A stretch of 64,000 nucleotides of DNA from Allobosea sp. LC85 (GTDB lineage: Bacteria > Pseudomonadota > Alphaproteobacteria > Rhizobiales > Beijerinckiaceae): assembly GCF_000735605.1 (NCBI RefSeq), contig NZ_JPKG01000007.1, positions 123,045 through 187,044 on the forward strand, read 5' to 3'. Numbering within the stretch: the first letter of the stretch is position 1; the number at the start of each line of letters is the position of its first letter. Below are positions 33,138 through 42,653 of the stretch, piece after piece. Under the pieces are notes generated by a model. The model was given only the letters and a program-made list of their open reading frames with translations. It searched no databases and had not been told where the DNA came from. The translations under genes and the position numbers were made by a program.

Positions 33138-34688
33138 GTGAGCCCGAAGGCGTCCCTGGCTGTTGCCCTGACCCTTGTTGCTGCGCCGGTCCTGGCGCAG
33201 CAATCGACGATCAATGTCGCGCTCAATGCCGACATTCGTTCAACCAACCCGGGCGTCAACCGGGACGACAATACCGATGCCGTCGTGCTGCATATGGTTG
33301 AGGGTCTGGTCGGCTACCGCGAGAACGGCGCGGTCGCGCCGTTGCTGGCGGAGTCGATCGCGGTCTCGCCCGACGGCCTGACCTACACCTTCACGCTGCG
33401 CAAGGGCGTGAAGTTCCACAATGGCGCGGTCATGACCTCGGCCGATGTGCTGTGGAACTGGAACCGCTACATGGACGCCAAGACCGACTGGCGCTGCCGG
33501 GCGGAGTTCGACGGCCGGACCGGCATGAAGGTCACGAGCGTCGACGCACCCGATCCGTCGACCTTCGTCATGAAGCTGGAAAAGCCGAGCGCGATGTTCC
33601 TCGACACCATGGCGCGCACGGATTGCGCCATGGTCGCGATCATCCACAAGGATTCGCTGAAGGCCGATGGCAGCTGGGACCGGCCGATCGGCACCGGCCC
33701 GTTCACGCTCGGCGAATGGCGACGCGGCGAGTTCGTCTCGCTGAAGCGCTTCGACGATTATGTCTCGCCTCCCGGCGAGCAGCGCGACGGCTATGTCGGC
33801 CGCAAGCAGGCCCTGGTGCCGGAGGTCAAGTTCCTCTCCATCGCCGATGGCGCCACGATCAAGGCCGGCTTGATGTCGGGCGCATTGCATGTCGCGGACA
33901 TTCCCGATTCCGACATGCCGGAAATGAAGAAGAGCCCCAATATCGAGGTCATGAGCGCCCCGAGCGCAACGAAGCACGCCTTCCTGTTCCAGACGCGCGA
34001 TGCCTTGCTGGGCGATGTCCGGATGCGCCAGGCGATCGCGGCCGCGCTCGATCTCGACCAGATCGTCGCGCACACCTCGAACGAGCTCGGCAAGACCAAC
34101 AATTCGGCGATCTATGTCTCGTCGCCCTATTACAGCGACGTGCAGCGCCAGCGTTACAGCTATGACCTCGCCAAGGTGAAGAAGCTGCTCGCCGAGGCCG
34201 GTTACAAGGGCCAGCCGATCAAGCTGATCGCCAACAAGCGCTCGACGGTGCCGAGCTTCCCGGCCGCGGTCGTGGCCCAGGCCATGCTGCAGGCCGCCGG
34301 CATCAACAGCGAGATCGAGGTGCTGGAATGGGCGACCCAGCTCGACCGATACGCCAAGGGCAACTTCCAGATGATGTCCTTCAGCTATTCCGCCCGCATC
34401 GATCCTGCCCAGAGCTACAACCAGTTCAGCGGCCCCAAGGACACATTCCCGTCCAAGGCCTGGGACAGCCGGCGTGCTGACGAGCTGATCGAGAAGGCGA
34501 CGCTCGTCGGCGATCCGCCCGAGCGCCAGAAGCTGTTCGACGAGCTGCACAAGCTGATGCTCGCCGAGGCGCCGCTGATCTTCCTCTACAATCAGGTCGA
34601 CACGGCGGGGGTCTCCAGGAAGCTGCGTGGCTTTGCCCCCTGGGTCGCTGGAAAGCCGCGGCTCTGGGAGGTCAGCTTCGCCAACTGA
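33138..34688 (+). CDS. ABC substrate-binding protein family 5, receptor 3 of 4
   Basis: A 516-aa receptor with a short signal peptide (SLAVALTLVAAPVLAQQ, about residues 5-21) and the shared signature ADIRSTNPGVNRDDNTDAVV; the later motif reads MDAKTDWRCRAEFDGRTGMK. The GTG start sits one base after the hydrolase stop, an arrangement supporting re-initiation. It is followed by a hairpin and receptor 4. Paralogous to the receptors at 24472, 29778 and 34772. Confidence 0.92.
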   Translation: MSPKASLAVALTLVAAPVLAQQSTINVALNADIRSTNPGVNRDDNTDAVVLHMVEGLVGYRENGAVAPLLAESIAVSPDGLTYTFTLRKGVKFHNGAVMTSADVLWNWNRYMDAKTDWRCRAEFDGRTGMKVTSVDAPDPSTFVMKLEKPSAMFLDTMARTDCAMVAIIHKDSLKADGSWDRPIGTGPFTLGEWRRGEFVSLKRFDDYVSPPGEQRDGYVGRKQALVPEVKFLSIADGATIKAGLMSGALHVADIPDSDMPEMKKSPNIEVMSAPSATKHAFLFQTRDALLGDVRMRQAIAAALDLDQIVAHTSNELGKTNNSAIYVSSPYYSDVQRQRYSYDLAKVKKLLAEAGYKGQPIKLIANKRSTVPSFPAAVVAQAMLQAAGINSEIEVLEWATQLDRYAKGNFQMMSFSYSARIDPAQSYNQFSGPKDTFPSKAWDSRRADELIEKATLVGDPPERQKLFDELHKLMLAEAPLIFLYNQVDTAGVSRKLRGFAPWVAGKPRLWEVSFAN

Positions 34689-34698
34689 CGCGTTATCC

Positions 34699-34727
34699 CT
34701 GGCCCGCGCCAGATAGGCCCGGGCCAG
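34699..34727 (+). promoter_or_regulatory. Intercistronic hairpin between receptors 3 and 4
   Basis: CTGGCCCG at 34699-34706 pairs perfectly with CGGGCCAG at 34720-34727 (8 bp, 13-nt loop), followed by an A-rich, not T-rich, stretch. It is more likely an mRNA-stability or processing element than an intrinsic terminator. Confidence 0.45.
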
Positions 34728-34771
34728 CACATCTCAAAACCAAGAAGAACGACGACAACAGGGACATCGAC

Positions 34772-36322
34772 ATGAACCGCATCTATGCCTCGGCCTTCGC
34801 ACTGGCGACCTCAGCTCTCGTAGCTGGTCCGGCCGCCGCCCAGTCCGTCACGGTCGCGGTCGCTGCCGATATCCGCAGCTCCAATCCCGGCGTGAACCGC
34901 GACGACAACACGGATGATTTCGTGCTGCAGCTCGTCGAGGGGCTGGTCGGTTATGCCGAAGATGGCACGGTTGGGCCGCTTCTCGCCGAAAAGGTCGAGA
35001 TGTCGGCCGACGGCAAGGCCTACACCTTCACCCTGCGCAAGGGCGTGAAGTTCCACAATGGCGCGGAGCTGACCTCGGCCGACGTCGTCTGGAGCTGGAA
35101 CCGCTACATGGATCCGAAAACGGAGTGGCGCTGCCTGTCCGAATTCGACGGGCGCAATGGCCTGAAGGTTGAGGCGATCGAAGCTCCCGACGCCAACACC
35201 GTCGTGATGCGCATCAACTCGCCCAGCGCGCTCTTCCTCGACGCGCTGGCGCGCACCGACTGCGCCATGGCCGCCGTCATCCACAAGGACTCGCTGAAGG
35301 CCGACGGCTCCTGGGACAAGCCAGTCGGCACCGGACCGTTCAAGATCGGCGAGTGGAAGCGCGGCGAGTATTTCACCATGACCGCCTTCGACGGCTATGC
35401 GTCAGCGAAGGGCGACAAGCGCGATGGCTATATCGGTTTGAAGAAGACGCTCATCAAGGACGTGAAGTTCCTGGTCGTCCGCGATCCCGCGACGGTGAAG
35501 GCCGGACTGACCTCGGGCGCCATCGACATGGCCGAAATCCTCCCGAGCGACGTCGAGGAGCTGCGCAAGAATCCCAAGCTCGACGTGAAGATCGCTCCGA
35601 ACGCCGTGCGCCACACCTTCCTGTTCCAGACGCGCGACCCGCTGATGAAGAACGTCAAGCTGCGCCAGGCCATCGCCGCCTCGCTCGACATGACCGAGTT
35701 GGTCGCCGCGGCCTCGAGCAATCTCGGCACGCCGAACAATTCGGCGATCTATCCGAGCTCGGCCTATTTCGGCCCCGTCGAGAAGCAGGGCTTCAGCTAT
35801 GACCCGGCCAAGGTGAAGAAGCTGCTCCAGGAGGCCGGCTACAAGGGCGAGAAGATCTCGATCGTCGCCAACAAGCGCCCGACCGTGCCGAGTTTCCCGG
35901 CCGCCGTCGTGGCTCAGGCGATGATGCAGGCTGCCGGCATCAATGCCGAGATCGAGGTCCTGGACTGGGCGACCCAGCTCGATCGCTACAACAAGGGCAA
36001 TTACCAGATGCAGTCCTTCTCCTATTCGGCGCGCTTCGACCCCGCGCTCGGGTTCGAGCAGTTCGCCGGGCCGAAGGACAAGCAGCCGCGCAAGGTCTGG
36101 GACAATGCCGAAGCGCAGGCGCTGATCGACAAGTCGATGGTCATCTCGGACAAGGCCGAGCGCCAGAAGCTCTTCGACGATTTGCACAAGCGCATGATCG
36201 AAGAGGTGCCGCTGGTCATCTACTTCAACGGCCTCGACGTGATCGCGCATTCCAAGCGCGTGCGCGATTTCCAGCCGTGGCAGTCGAAGATGCGGATGTG
36301 GGGCGTCAACCTCGCCAATTGA
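34772..36322 (+). CDS. ABC substrate-binding protein family 5, receptor 4 of 4
   Basis: A 516-aa receptor with signal peptide (about residues 1-23, ending GPAAAQS) and the shared signature ADIRSSNPGVNRDDNTDDFV, with MDPKTEWRCLSEFDGRNGLK. It lies directly before the permease pair (31 bp), so it is the dedicated receptor of the transporter, while the other three are satellites. Unlike them it has no hydrolase gene immediately in front. Confidence 0.93.
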   Translation: MNRIYASAFALATSALVAGPAAAQSVTVAVAADIRSSNPGVNRDDNTDDFVLQLVEGLVGYAEDGTVGPLLAEKVEMSADGKAYTFTLRKGVKFHNGAELTSADVVWSWNRYMDPKTEWRCLSEFDGRNGLKVEAIEAPDANTVVMRINSPSALFLDALARTDCAMAAVIHKDSLKADGSWDKPVGTGPFKIGEWKRGEYFTMTAFDGYASAKGDKRDGYIGLKKTLIKDVKFLVVRDPATVKAGLTSGAIDMAEILPSDVEELRKNPKLDVKIAPNAVRHTFLFQTRDPLMKNVKLRQAIAASLDMTELVAAASSNLGTPNNSAIYPSSAYFGPVEKQGFSYDPAKVKKLLQEAGYKGEKISIVANKRPTVPSFPAAVVAQAMMQAAGINAEIEVLDWATQLDRYNKGNYQMQSFSYSARFDPALGFEQFAGPKDKQPRKVWDNAEAQALIDKSMVISDKAERQKLFDDLHKRMIEEVPLVIYFNGLDVIAHSKRVRDFQPWQSKMRMWGVNLAN

Positions 36323-36353
36323 GGCGAAGGTCCGACGGGGAGGGTAAGCACCA

Positions 36354-37298
36354 ATGCTGCGTTTCGCGCTCACGCGCATCTTGATGGCGTTGCCGACACT
36401 GTTCATCGTGGCAGTCTCGGTCTTCGTCCTGATTCGGCTGATCCCGGGTGATCCAGCCCAGCTCATGCTGGGCGACCTTGCCGATCCGGCGAGCCTGGCC
36501 GATCTGCGGGCACGCCTGGGTCTCGACCGCAGCCTGCCGATGCAGTTCGTGATCTGGTTCGGCAATCTGCTGCAAGGAGATCTCGGCCAATCGATCAACT
36601 CGCAGCAGGCGGTCCTGCCGCTGATCGCCCAGCGCTTCCTGATCAGCGCGCAGGTCGTGCTGGTCGCGGTGCTGTTCGCCTGCCTGGTCGCCGTGCCGGC
36701 CGGCGTGATCGCAGCCTGGCGCCAGAACAGCACGCTCGACCTCACCCTGGTCGGGCTGGCGACCCTGCTGCTCTCGATCCCGACTTTCTGGCTCGGCCTG
36801 CTGCTGCTGCTGTTCTTCGGGCTGAAGCTCGAATGGCTGCCGGTCGTCGGCTATGTCTCGATCGGCGAGGACACGACGCGCGGCATCCTCTACCTCGTCA
36901 TGCCGATCCTGACGCTGTTCCTGCACGAGATCGGCGTGATCCTGCGCATGGCGCGCGCCTCGACGCTGGAGGTGCTGCGGCTGGACTACATCACCCATGC
37001 CCGGGCCAAGGGCCTGTCGGAAGGGGCGGTGCTCTGGCGCCACGCCTTCAAGAACGCCTTCGGGCCGACCTGGACGCTGATCGGTCTCGTGCTCGGCAAC
37101 CTGCTCGGCGGCATCGCCGTGGTCGAGACCGTCTTCACCATTCCGGGCCTCGGCCGTCTGCTGGTCGATTCGATCTTCGCGCGCGATTACCCGGTGATCC
37201 AGGGCTGCCTGCTCTTCGTCGCCTTCACCTATGTCCTCGTCAATCTGGTGATCGACCTGTGCTATCCCATCTTCGACCCGCGGGTGACAGCCGAATGA
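36354..37298 (+). CDS. ABC transporter permease, DppB type (shared transporter)
   Basis: A 314-aa DppB-type permease with first helix LMALPTLFIVAVSVFVLI, the IRLIPGDPAQ motif, five further helices and the C-terminal coupling segment LEVLRLDYITHARAKGLSEG. GGGGAGGG precedes the ATG at 36354. It overlaps the next permease gene by 4 nt. Confidence 0.93.
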   Translation: MLRFALTRILMALPTLFIVAVSVFVLIRLIPGDPAQLMLGDLADPASLADLRARLGLDRSLPMQFVIWFGNLLQGDLGQSINSQQAVLPLIAQRFLISAQVVLVAVLFACLVAVPAGVIAAWRQNSTLDLTLVGLATLLLSIPTFWLGLLLLLFFGLKLEWLPVVGYVSIGEDTTRGILYLVMPILTLFLHEIGVILRMARASTLEVLRLDYITHARAKGLSEGAVLWRHAFKNAFGPTWTLIGLVLGNLLGGIAVVETVFTIPGLGRLLVDSIFARDYPVIQGCLLFVAFTYVLVNLVIDLCYPIFDPRVTAE

Positions 37299-38110
37299 AG
37301 CTCCCCGCATCCAACGCCCTGCTGGGCGGTCTTCTCATCGGTGTCCTGCTCATCGTCGCCCTCACCGGCGCGGTCTGGACACCCTATGATCCCCTGCAGC
37401 TCAGCTTCCGCGCCAAGCTCGCGGCGCCGAGCGCCATGCACTGGCTCGGCACCGACGAGTTCGGCCGCGACGTGCTGAGCCGCCTGATGGCGGGCGCCGC
37501 GACCAGCGTCTGGATCAGCCTGCTGACCGTCACGCTCGCCGTGACGCTGGGTACTTTGATCGGCATCTTCAGCGGCTATATCCGCGGCTGGCTCGACCGC
37601 ATCGTCATGGCCTTCAACGACGCGCTGCTCGCCTTTCCCGGCATCCTGCTGGCGCTTGGCCTGCTCGCCGTGGTGGGGGCCAACAAATACGGCATCATCG
37701 TCGCGCTCGGCATCGCCTATGCGCCCTCGGTCGCCCGCATCGTGCGCGGCACGGTGCTGTCGCTGCGCGAGCGCGAATACATCGCCGCCTCCCGCGTGAT
37801 GGGCAATTCCGAGTCCTTCACCATGGCCCGGCACATCCTGCCGAACTGCATCGCGCCGCTGACCGTGCTGGCGACTTCGATGTTCGGCTATGTGCTGCTG
37901 GCGGAGAGCGCGCTCTCCTTCCTCGGCCTCGGCGTGCCGCCACCGGCCCCGACCTGGGGCAACATGCTCGCCGGTTCGCGGCCCTATATCGGCCAGGCCG
38001 TCTGGCTCGGCATCTTCCCCGGCCTGTGCATTTCGCTGACGCTGCTCGGGATCAATCTTCTCGGCGATGCGGTGCGCGACAAGCTCGACCCGCGCATGAG
38101 GGGGATGTGA
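37295..38110 (+). CDS. ABC transporter permease, DppC type (shared transporter)
   Basis: A 271-aa DppC-type permease. The hallmark HWLGTDEFGRDVLSRLM lies after the first helix, and the coupling loop LREREYIAASRVMGNSESF is present. ATG overlaps the upstream TGA; its own TGA shares one base with the ATPase ATG (TGATG). It has a short periplasmic loop and ordinary length. Confidence 0.93.
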   Translation: MKLPASNALLGGLLIGVLLIVALTGAVWTPYDPLQLSFRAKLAAPSAMHWLGTDEFGRDVLSRLMAGAATSVWISLLTVTLAVTLGTLIGIFSGYIRGWLDRIVMAFNDALLAFPGILLALGLLAVVGANKYGIIVALGIAYAPSVARIVRGTVLSLREREYIAASRVMGNSESFTMARHILPNCIAPLTVLATSMFGYVLLAESALSFLGLGVPPPAPTWGNMLAGSRPYIGQAVWLGIFPGLCISLTLLGINLLGDAVRDKLDPRMRGM

Positions 38111-39771
38111 TGGCCTCGTCCGAAACACTTCTGCGCGTCGACGACCTCACGCTCGAGATCGGCCGCACCGGCAAGCGCGTCGTCAACGGCGTCAGCTTCT
38201 CCATCTCGCCGGGCGAGATCGTCGGCATCGTCGGCGAGTCCGGCTCCGGCAAGACCCTGGCGGCGCGCGCTCTGATGGGCTTCGTCCCGCCAGCGGTCCG
38301 GCGCGTCGCCGGCTCGATCAAGTTCGAAGGCCAGGACGTCACGACCATGGAGCCGAAGCAGCTGCGCGCCATGCGCGGCTCGCGTGTCGGCATGGTCTTC
38401 CAGGAGCCGATGACCTCGCTGAACCCGTCGATGCTGATCGGCCGGCAGCTCGACGAGGGGTTGGCGTTGCATCGCAAGCTCAGTGCGAGCGAGCGCAAAG
38501 AGCTGATCCTCGACATGCTCAGGCGTGTCGGCATCCGCGATCCGGACGGGGCGCTGACCTCCTATCCGCATCAGTTCTCGGGCGGCATGCGCCAGCGCAT
38601 CATGCTGGCCTCGGTGATGCTGCTGAAGCCGGCGCTGCTGATCGCCGACGAACCGACCACGGCGCTCGACGCCGTGGTGCAGCGTGACGTGCTCGAGCTG
38701 ATGGTCGACCTGACCAAGGCCAACAACACCGCCGTGCTGATGATCAGTCACGACCTCGGCATGATCGCGCGCTATTCCGACCGGGCCATCGTGATGTGCC
38801 AGGGCGATGTCGTCGAACAGGGCCAGACCCAGGAGCTGCTGGCGCGCCCGCAGCACCCCTATACGCGCAAGCTGCTGGCCGCGATGCCGCATCGCGGCCC
38901 GGCGCGCGCCCTGCCGGAAGCCGGGACGCCGATCGTCTCGGTGCGTGATCTGGTGATCGACTATGGCGGCCGCCAGGGCTTCTTCCGCAAGGAGGCGCCG
39001 AAGCGCGCGCTGCATGGCATCAGCCTGGATGTCGTGCCGGGCCAGGTCGTCGCCGTCGTCGGCGGCTCCGGCTCCGGCAAGACGACGCTCGGCCATGCGA
39101 TCGCCGGCCTGATCAAGCCGACCAGCGGCGAGATCCGCTTCGAGGGCAAGCCGATCGACAAGAGCGAGACGGCCTATTGGGATTACCGTCTGAACTGCCA
39201 GATGGTCTTCCAGGATCCCTATTCCTCGCTCGATCCGCGCATGACCATCGGCGATCTCGTGGCCGAGCCGCTCAGGCTGGTCCCCGGCATGAGCGCCGCC
39301 CAGAAGGCGGCACGCCTGCAGGAGGTGCTGACCGAGGTCGGTCTCGCCGACGGCTTCGCGTCACGCTATCCGCACGAGCTCTCCGGCGGGCAGCGCCAGC
39401 GCATCGCGATCGCACGCGCCGTGGTGCGCCGTCCAAAATTCGTGATCGCCGATGAGCCGGTCTCGGCCCTCGACGTCACGGTGCGGGCGCAGGTGCTGGA
39501 GCTTTTCGCCGAGCTGCAGCGGCGCCACGGCTTCTCCTGCCTGTTCATCAGCCATGATCTCGGCGTGGTCGAGCAGGTCGCTGACCGTGTCGTGGTGATG
39601 AACGAGGGCCGGATCGTCGAGGAGGGGACGCGCGACGCGATCTTCGACCGGCCGCAGCACGCCTATACCCGCAAGCTGCTCTCAGCCGTGCCCGGCCTCG
39701 AAACCGCGCCGGACGGCGGCGTGCGCCTGTTCTGGCGTCTGGTCGACGAGACGGAAGCCGCGCTCGCCTGA
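38110..39771 (+). CDS. Fused dipeptide-type ABC ATPase (DppD-DppF)
   Basis: A 553-aa protein with two complete ABC modules. Module 1 (about residues 5-270) has Walker A GESGSGKTLA, signature FSGGMRQRIM and the oligopeptide-ATPase tail HPYTRKLLAAMPHR. Module 2 (about 278-540) has GGSGSGKTTLG, LSGGQRQRIAIARAV and HAYTRKLLSAVPGL. Fusing DppD and DppF in one chain is common in alphaproteobacteria. It is the only peptide-type ATPase in the window and could also energise the ATPase-less permeases at 3172-4946. Confidence 0.94.
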   Translation: MASSETLLRVDDLTLEIGRTGKRVVNGVSFSISPGEIVGIVGESGSGKTLAARALMGFVPPAVRRVAGSIKFEGQDVTTMEPKQLRAMRGSRVGMVFQEPMTSLNPSMLIGRQLDEGLALHRKLSASERKELILDMLRRVGIRDPDGALTSYPHQFSGGMRQRIMLASVMLLKPALLIADEPTTALDAVVQRDVLELMVDLTKANNTAVLMISHDLGMIARYSDRAIVMCQGDVVEQGQTQELLARPQHPYTRKLLAAMPHRGPARALPEAGTPIVSVRDLVIDYGGRQGFFRKEAPKRALHGISLDVVPGQVVAVVGGSGSGKTTLGHAIAGLIKPTSGEIRFEGKPIDKSETAYWDYRLNCQMVFQDPYSSLDPRMTIGDLVAEPLRLVPGMSAAQKAARLQEVLTEVGLADGFASRYPHELSGGQRQRIAIARAVVRRPKFVIADEPVSALDVTVRAQVLELFAELQRRHGFSCLFISHDLGVVEQVADRVVVMNEGRIVEEGTRDAIFDRPQHAYTRKLLSAVPGLETAPDGGVRLFWRLVDETEAALA

Positions 39772-39786
39772 TCCCCAACTTCCAGC

Positions 39787-39807
39787 GGCGGGCGCTACGC
39801 GCCCGCC
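39787..39807 (+). terminator. Strong hairpin after the peptide-type ABC operon
   Basis: GGCGGGCGC-TAC-GCGCCCGCC is a perfect 9-bp GC stem 16 nt past the ATPase stop. No T-run follows, but in GC-rich genomes such stems often end operons. Confidence 0.5.
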
Positions 39808-39910
39808 TGCTCCGCTGCTATGAGGCAGGTCCTGGCAGGGGGCGACGGATCAAGGCGATGCGGGTGAGGCTGATGTCCGGCAGGTGCGGTGGCGACGGGA
39901 GCATTTGCCC

Positions 39911-41404
39911 GTGAGCATGGTTCTCGCCTGCGATCTCGGCGGCACCAGTTTTCGCGCGGCTCTCGTCGACGCGGCGGGGCAGCTTCGGGCTCGCCATAGC
40001 ATCGTCATGCGGGTGCCGGTCGAGCAGGACGGTACCGCCGAGATCGATCCCGAGCTCTGGTGGAGCGCGCTCCGCGAGAGCGCAGCTATACTCCAGGCCT
40101 CCCATCCGACGCTCTTCGGGCAGGTCGAGGCATTGGCGATCTCGGCGCTGACACGGACGCAGGTCTTCGTCGATCACGACGGGCAGGTGCTCCGTCCCGC
40201 CATGCTCTGGCGCGATACGCGCGCCGGCGCCACGCTGCCCTCGCTTCTGGCTGCGTGCCCGAAGGAGCATCCGGAGACGGCGAGCCTCAATGCCTTCCAT
40301 CCGCTCGCCCGGCTCTGGTGGCTGAAGCGGTCCGAGCCGGACATCCTCGCTGCGACCGCACATGTCCTCGATCCCAAGGATTTTCTGAATCTGCGGCTGA
40401 GCGGGGTCGCGGCGAGCGATACCGTTTCGCTGGCGCGGTTGGACGCGGCTGCAGCAGCAGTTGCTGGAGGCGGCTCGCTGTTCGACGCTGCCGCCCTGCC
40501 GGCGACGCTACTTCCGCCGCTGCGAGAGCCGGTTTCGGTCATGGGTCATGTCCAGCCGGGGCTGGAAGGAGCGCTTGGCCATCTCGCCGGCCGGCCCGTC
40601 ATCGCCATGGCGAACGATACCTGGGCGAGCGTCGTCGGGCTCGGCGCCATGCGTCCGGGTTTCGGCTACAACCTATCCGGGACGACGGAGGTGCTGGGTC
40701 TCGTCAATGCCCGGGCCGCGTGGGCCGAGGGGCTGATGACGGTTGACTGGGGAGCCGGTCTCACCCAGCTCGGCGGCCCGAGCCAGACCGGGGCCGACAC
40801 GCTGATCTGGCTGCTCGAACTGCTCGGGCGCTTCCAGGGCGAGCCGGCGCAGGCCGGTGGCGAACTCGTCCGTATCCTGGCGGAACCGCGCGATGCCGAC
40901 CCGGTGCTCTTCCTGCCCTATCTCCAGGGAGAACGTGTGCCGTACTGGGATCCATCCCTGCGCGGGGCTCTGGTCGGGCTCAATCGCCGCCACCGCGCGG
41001 TCGATCTGGCCTGGGCGGTGATGGAGGGTATCGGCTTCCTCAATCGCGTGGTGCTGGAGCGCGCCGAGGCGGCGGCCGGCCGGCCGATTGCGGAACTTCG
41101 CTTCGGCGGAGGCGGGGCTGCCAATCCCCACTGGTGTCAGGTCAAGGCGGATATCCTCGGCCGGCCGGTCGGCGTTGTCGAAGGCGAGGAACATGGCCTG
41201 CTCGGCGCCGCCATCGTCGCCTGGACCGCTCTCGGACGCTTTCCGGATCTCGCTGTAGCGCAGGAATCACTGGTCAGGCTGGCACGGGTCTACCAGCCGA
41301 GCCCGGCCGCGCACGAGCCCTATGACCGGCTGTTTGCACTCTTCCGGCAGGCCGAGCAGGCTCTGGCTCCGATCGGGCGCCAGCTCGCCGGTTGGCGTGC
41401 GTGA
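39911..41404 (+). CDS. FGGY-family carbohydrate kinase (xylulokinase-like)
   Basis: A 497-aa sugar kinase of the ribulo/xylulo/glycerokinase family. LACDLGGTSFRAALVD opens the first ATP-binding half; LWRDTRA, YLQGERVPYWDPSLRGALVG and ELRFGGGGAANPHWCQVKAD (adenosine-binding part) are in family positions. GTG at 39911 is chosen because GGGAG lies 9 nt upstream; the ATG two codons later is poorly spaced. It precedes a ribose-type importer and a nucleoside hydrolase, so a pentose or pentulose substrate is probable. Confidence 0.9.
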   Translation: MSMVLACDLGGTSFRAALVDAAGQLRARHSIVMRVPVEQDGTAEIDPELWWSALRESAAILQASHPTLFGQVEALAISALTRTQVFVDHDGQVLRPAMLWRDTRAGATLPSLLAACPKEHPETASLNAFHPLARLWWLKRSEPDILAATAHVLDPKDFLNLRLSGVAASDTVSLARLDAAAAAVAGGGSLFDAAALPATLLPPLREPVSVMGHVQPGLEGALGHLAGRPVIAMANDTWASVVGLGAMRPGFGYNLSGTTEVLGLVNARAAWAEGLMTVDWGAGLTQLGGPSQTGADTLIWLLELLGRFQGEPAQAGGELVRILAEPRDADPVLFLPYLQGERVPYWDPSLRGALVGLNRRHRAVDLAWAVMEGIGFLNRVVLERAEAAAGRPIAELRFGGGGAANPHWCQVKADILGRPVGVVEGEEHGLLGAAIVAWTALGRFPDLAVAQESLVRLARVYQPSPAAHEPYDRLFALFRQAEQALAPIGRQLAGWRA

Positions 41405-41565
41405 GGCGGCGCGTGCGGCAAGGGCCTGACGTTGCGCAATTGGGCGTGGAGAATTCGGTCTCAACCCGTTGCGCCGGCTCGCATTCGCCTTTGCCCCGAA
41501 CTACGGTTCGGCTGTTCCATTCGGTACAGCTTCGGCCGACTCGGATGAAATGCCCGTTCGCCTGC

Positions 41566-41575
41566 TGTCATGACA
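41566..41575. promoter_or_regulatory. Perfect 10-bp palindrome before the sugar ABC genes
   Basis: TGTCATGACA is a perfect palindrome in the 260-bp gap between the kinase and the sugar permease, about 90 bp before the latter. The remainder of the gap shows no gene. It is a weak operator candidate. Confidence 0.25.
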
Positions 41576-41664
41576 TGATGTCCCGACCTTCGATCCCGTC
41601 TCCCCATCTGCCCTTTGCGACGACCGAAGGGCGCATGGCGCGCCCGTTGCGGGGAGCGCACTAG

Positions 41665-42606
41665 ATGCGTACGCTTGTCGAGCGGCATGGCACCGCATTG
41701 GCGGGTCTCGCCCTGATCGGGTTCTTTGTCGCCTTCGCTCCGAATTTCGCGAGTCCGGGCAACCTCCTGAACATCGCCAAGGATACGAGCTTCCTCGCCA
41801 TCCTCGCACTCGGCTTTGCGCTCGCCCTGACGATTGCCGAGCTCGATCTCTCGATCGCCGAGGTAGCGAGCCTGGCTGCGGTCGCCGCTGGCTGGTTCAT
41901 CCAGGCGGGCTATGACCCCGCGATAGCGGTCCTTGCCGCTCTTGCAGTGGGCGCCGGGCTCGGGGCCTTCAACGGTTTCGGCGTCACGGTGCTGAAGGTC
42001 CCTTCGCTGATCGTCACGCTCGGCACGGCCGCCATCGCCAAGGGCCTCGCCTTCATGATCACGCAGGGGGTCGCGTTCGTCGGGCGCTGGCCGGTCGGCT
42101 TCACCGGCCTGGCACGCGGCTCGACGCTCGGCCTGCCGAACCTGATCTGGTTCCTGCTTGCGGCAACCGGCATCTCCTATGTGCTGCTCAAATGGACCCG
42201 CACCGGCGCCCATATGGCGGCGACGGGCGAGGCGGACGAGGCGGCCCGGCTCGCAGGCATCGCGACCATGCGGATGAAGCGGCTCGGCCTGCTGCTCGCC
42301 GGCGTTTTCGCCGCGCTCACGGCGGTGCTGCTCGCGGCCAGCCTGTCCTCGGCCGCTCCCAACATGGCCGGCGACTATTTCCTCTACGCCATTGCTGCCG
42401 TGCTGCTCGGCATGACGATGTTCGAGCCCGGCAAACCCAATGTGGCCGGCACGGTCTTTGCCGCGCTCGTGCTCAAGGTGCTCGGTAACGGGCTCGTGCT
42501 GATGGGCGCAGCCTATTACGTGCAGGATATCGTGCTTGGCATCATCATCATCGGCTCGGTCGCATTCTCGGCCAGCGTGGTGCGGAAGGCTGCCTTCAAG
42601 GTTTGA
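41665..42606 (+). CDS. Sugar ABC transporter permease (RbsC type)
   Basis: A 313-aa permease of the ribose/xylose/galactose group with about nine to ten hydrophobic helices, including FAPNFASPGNLLNIAKDTSFLA near the N-terminus and the family segment LTIAELDLSIAEVASLAAVA (normally GGIDLSVG). ATG at 41665 has GGGGAG upstream. The core GGIDLS motif reads AELDLS here, a divergence that may reflect an unusual ligand. It works with the next two genes. Confidence 0.9.
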   Translation: MRTLVERHGTALAGLALIGFFVAFAPNFASPGNLLNIAKDTSFLAILALGFALALTIAELDLSIAEVASLAAVAAGWFIQAGYDPAIAVLAALAVGAGLGAFNGFGVTVLKVPSLIVTLGTAAIAKGLAFMITQGVAFVGRWPVGFTGLARGSTLGLPNLIWFLLAATGISYVLLKWTRTGAHMAATGEADEAARLAGIATMRMKRLGLLLAGVFAALTAVLLAASLSSAAPNMAGDYFLYAIAAVLLGMTMFEPGKPNVAGTVFAALVLKVLGNGLVLMGAAYYVQDIVLGIIIIGSVAFSASVVRKAAFKV

Positions 42607-42617
42607 ACGCAACAACG

Positions 42618-42637
42618 CCGCGCAGCCATCCGCGCGG
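42618..42637 (+). promoter_or_regulatory. Intercistronic hairpin before the sugar binding protein
   Basis: CCGCGC (42618-42623) pairs with GCGCGG (42632-42637) in the 47-bp gap, just before GGAGGAGG and the receptor ATG. It may protect the receptor part of the mRNA. Confidence 0.35.
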
Positions 42638-42653
42638 TTGGGAGGAGGTAGTC

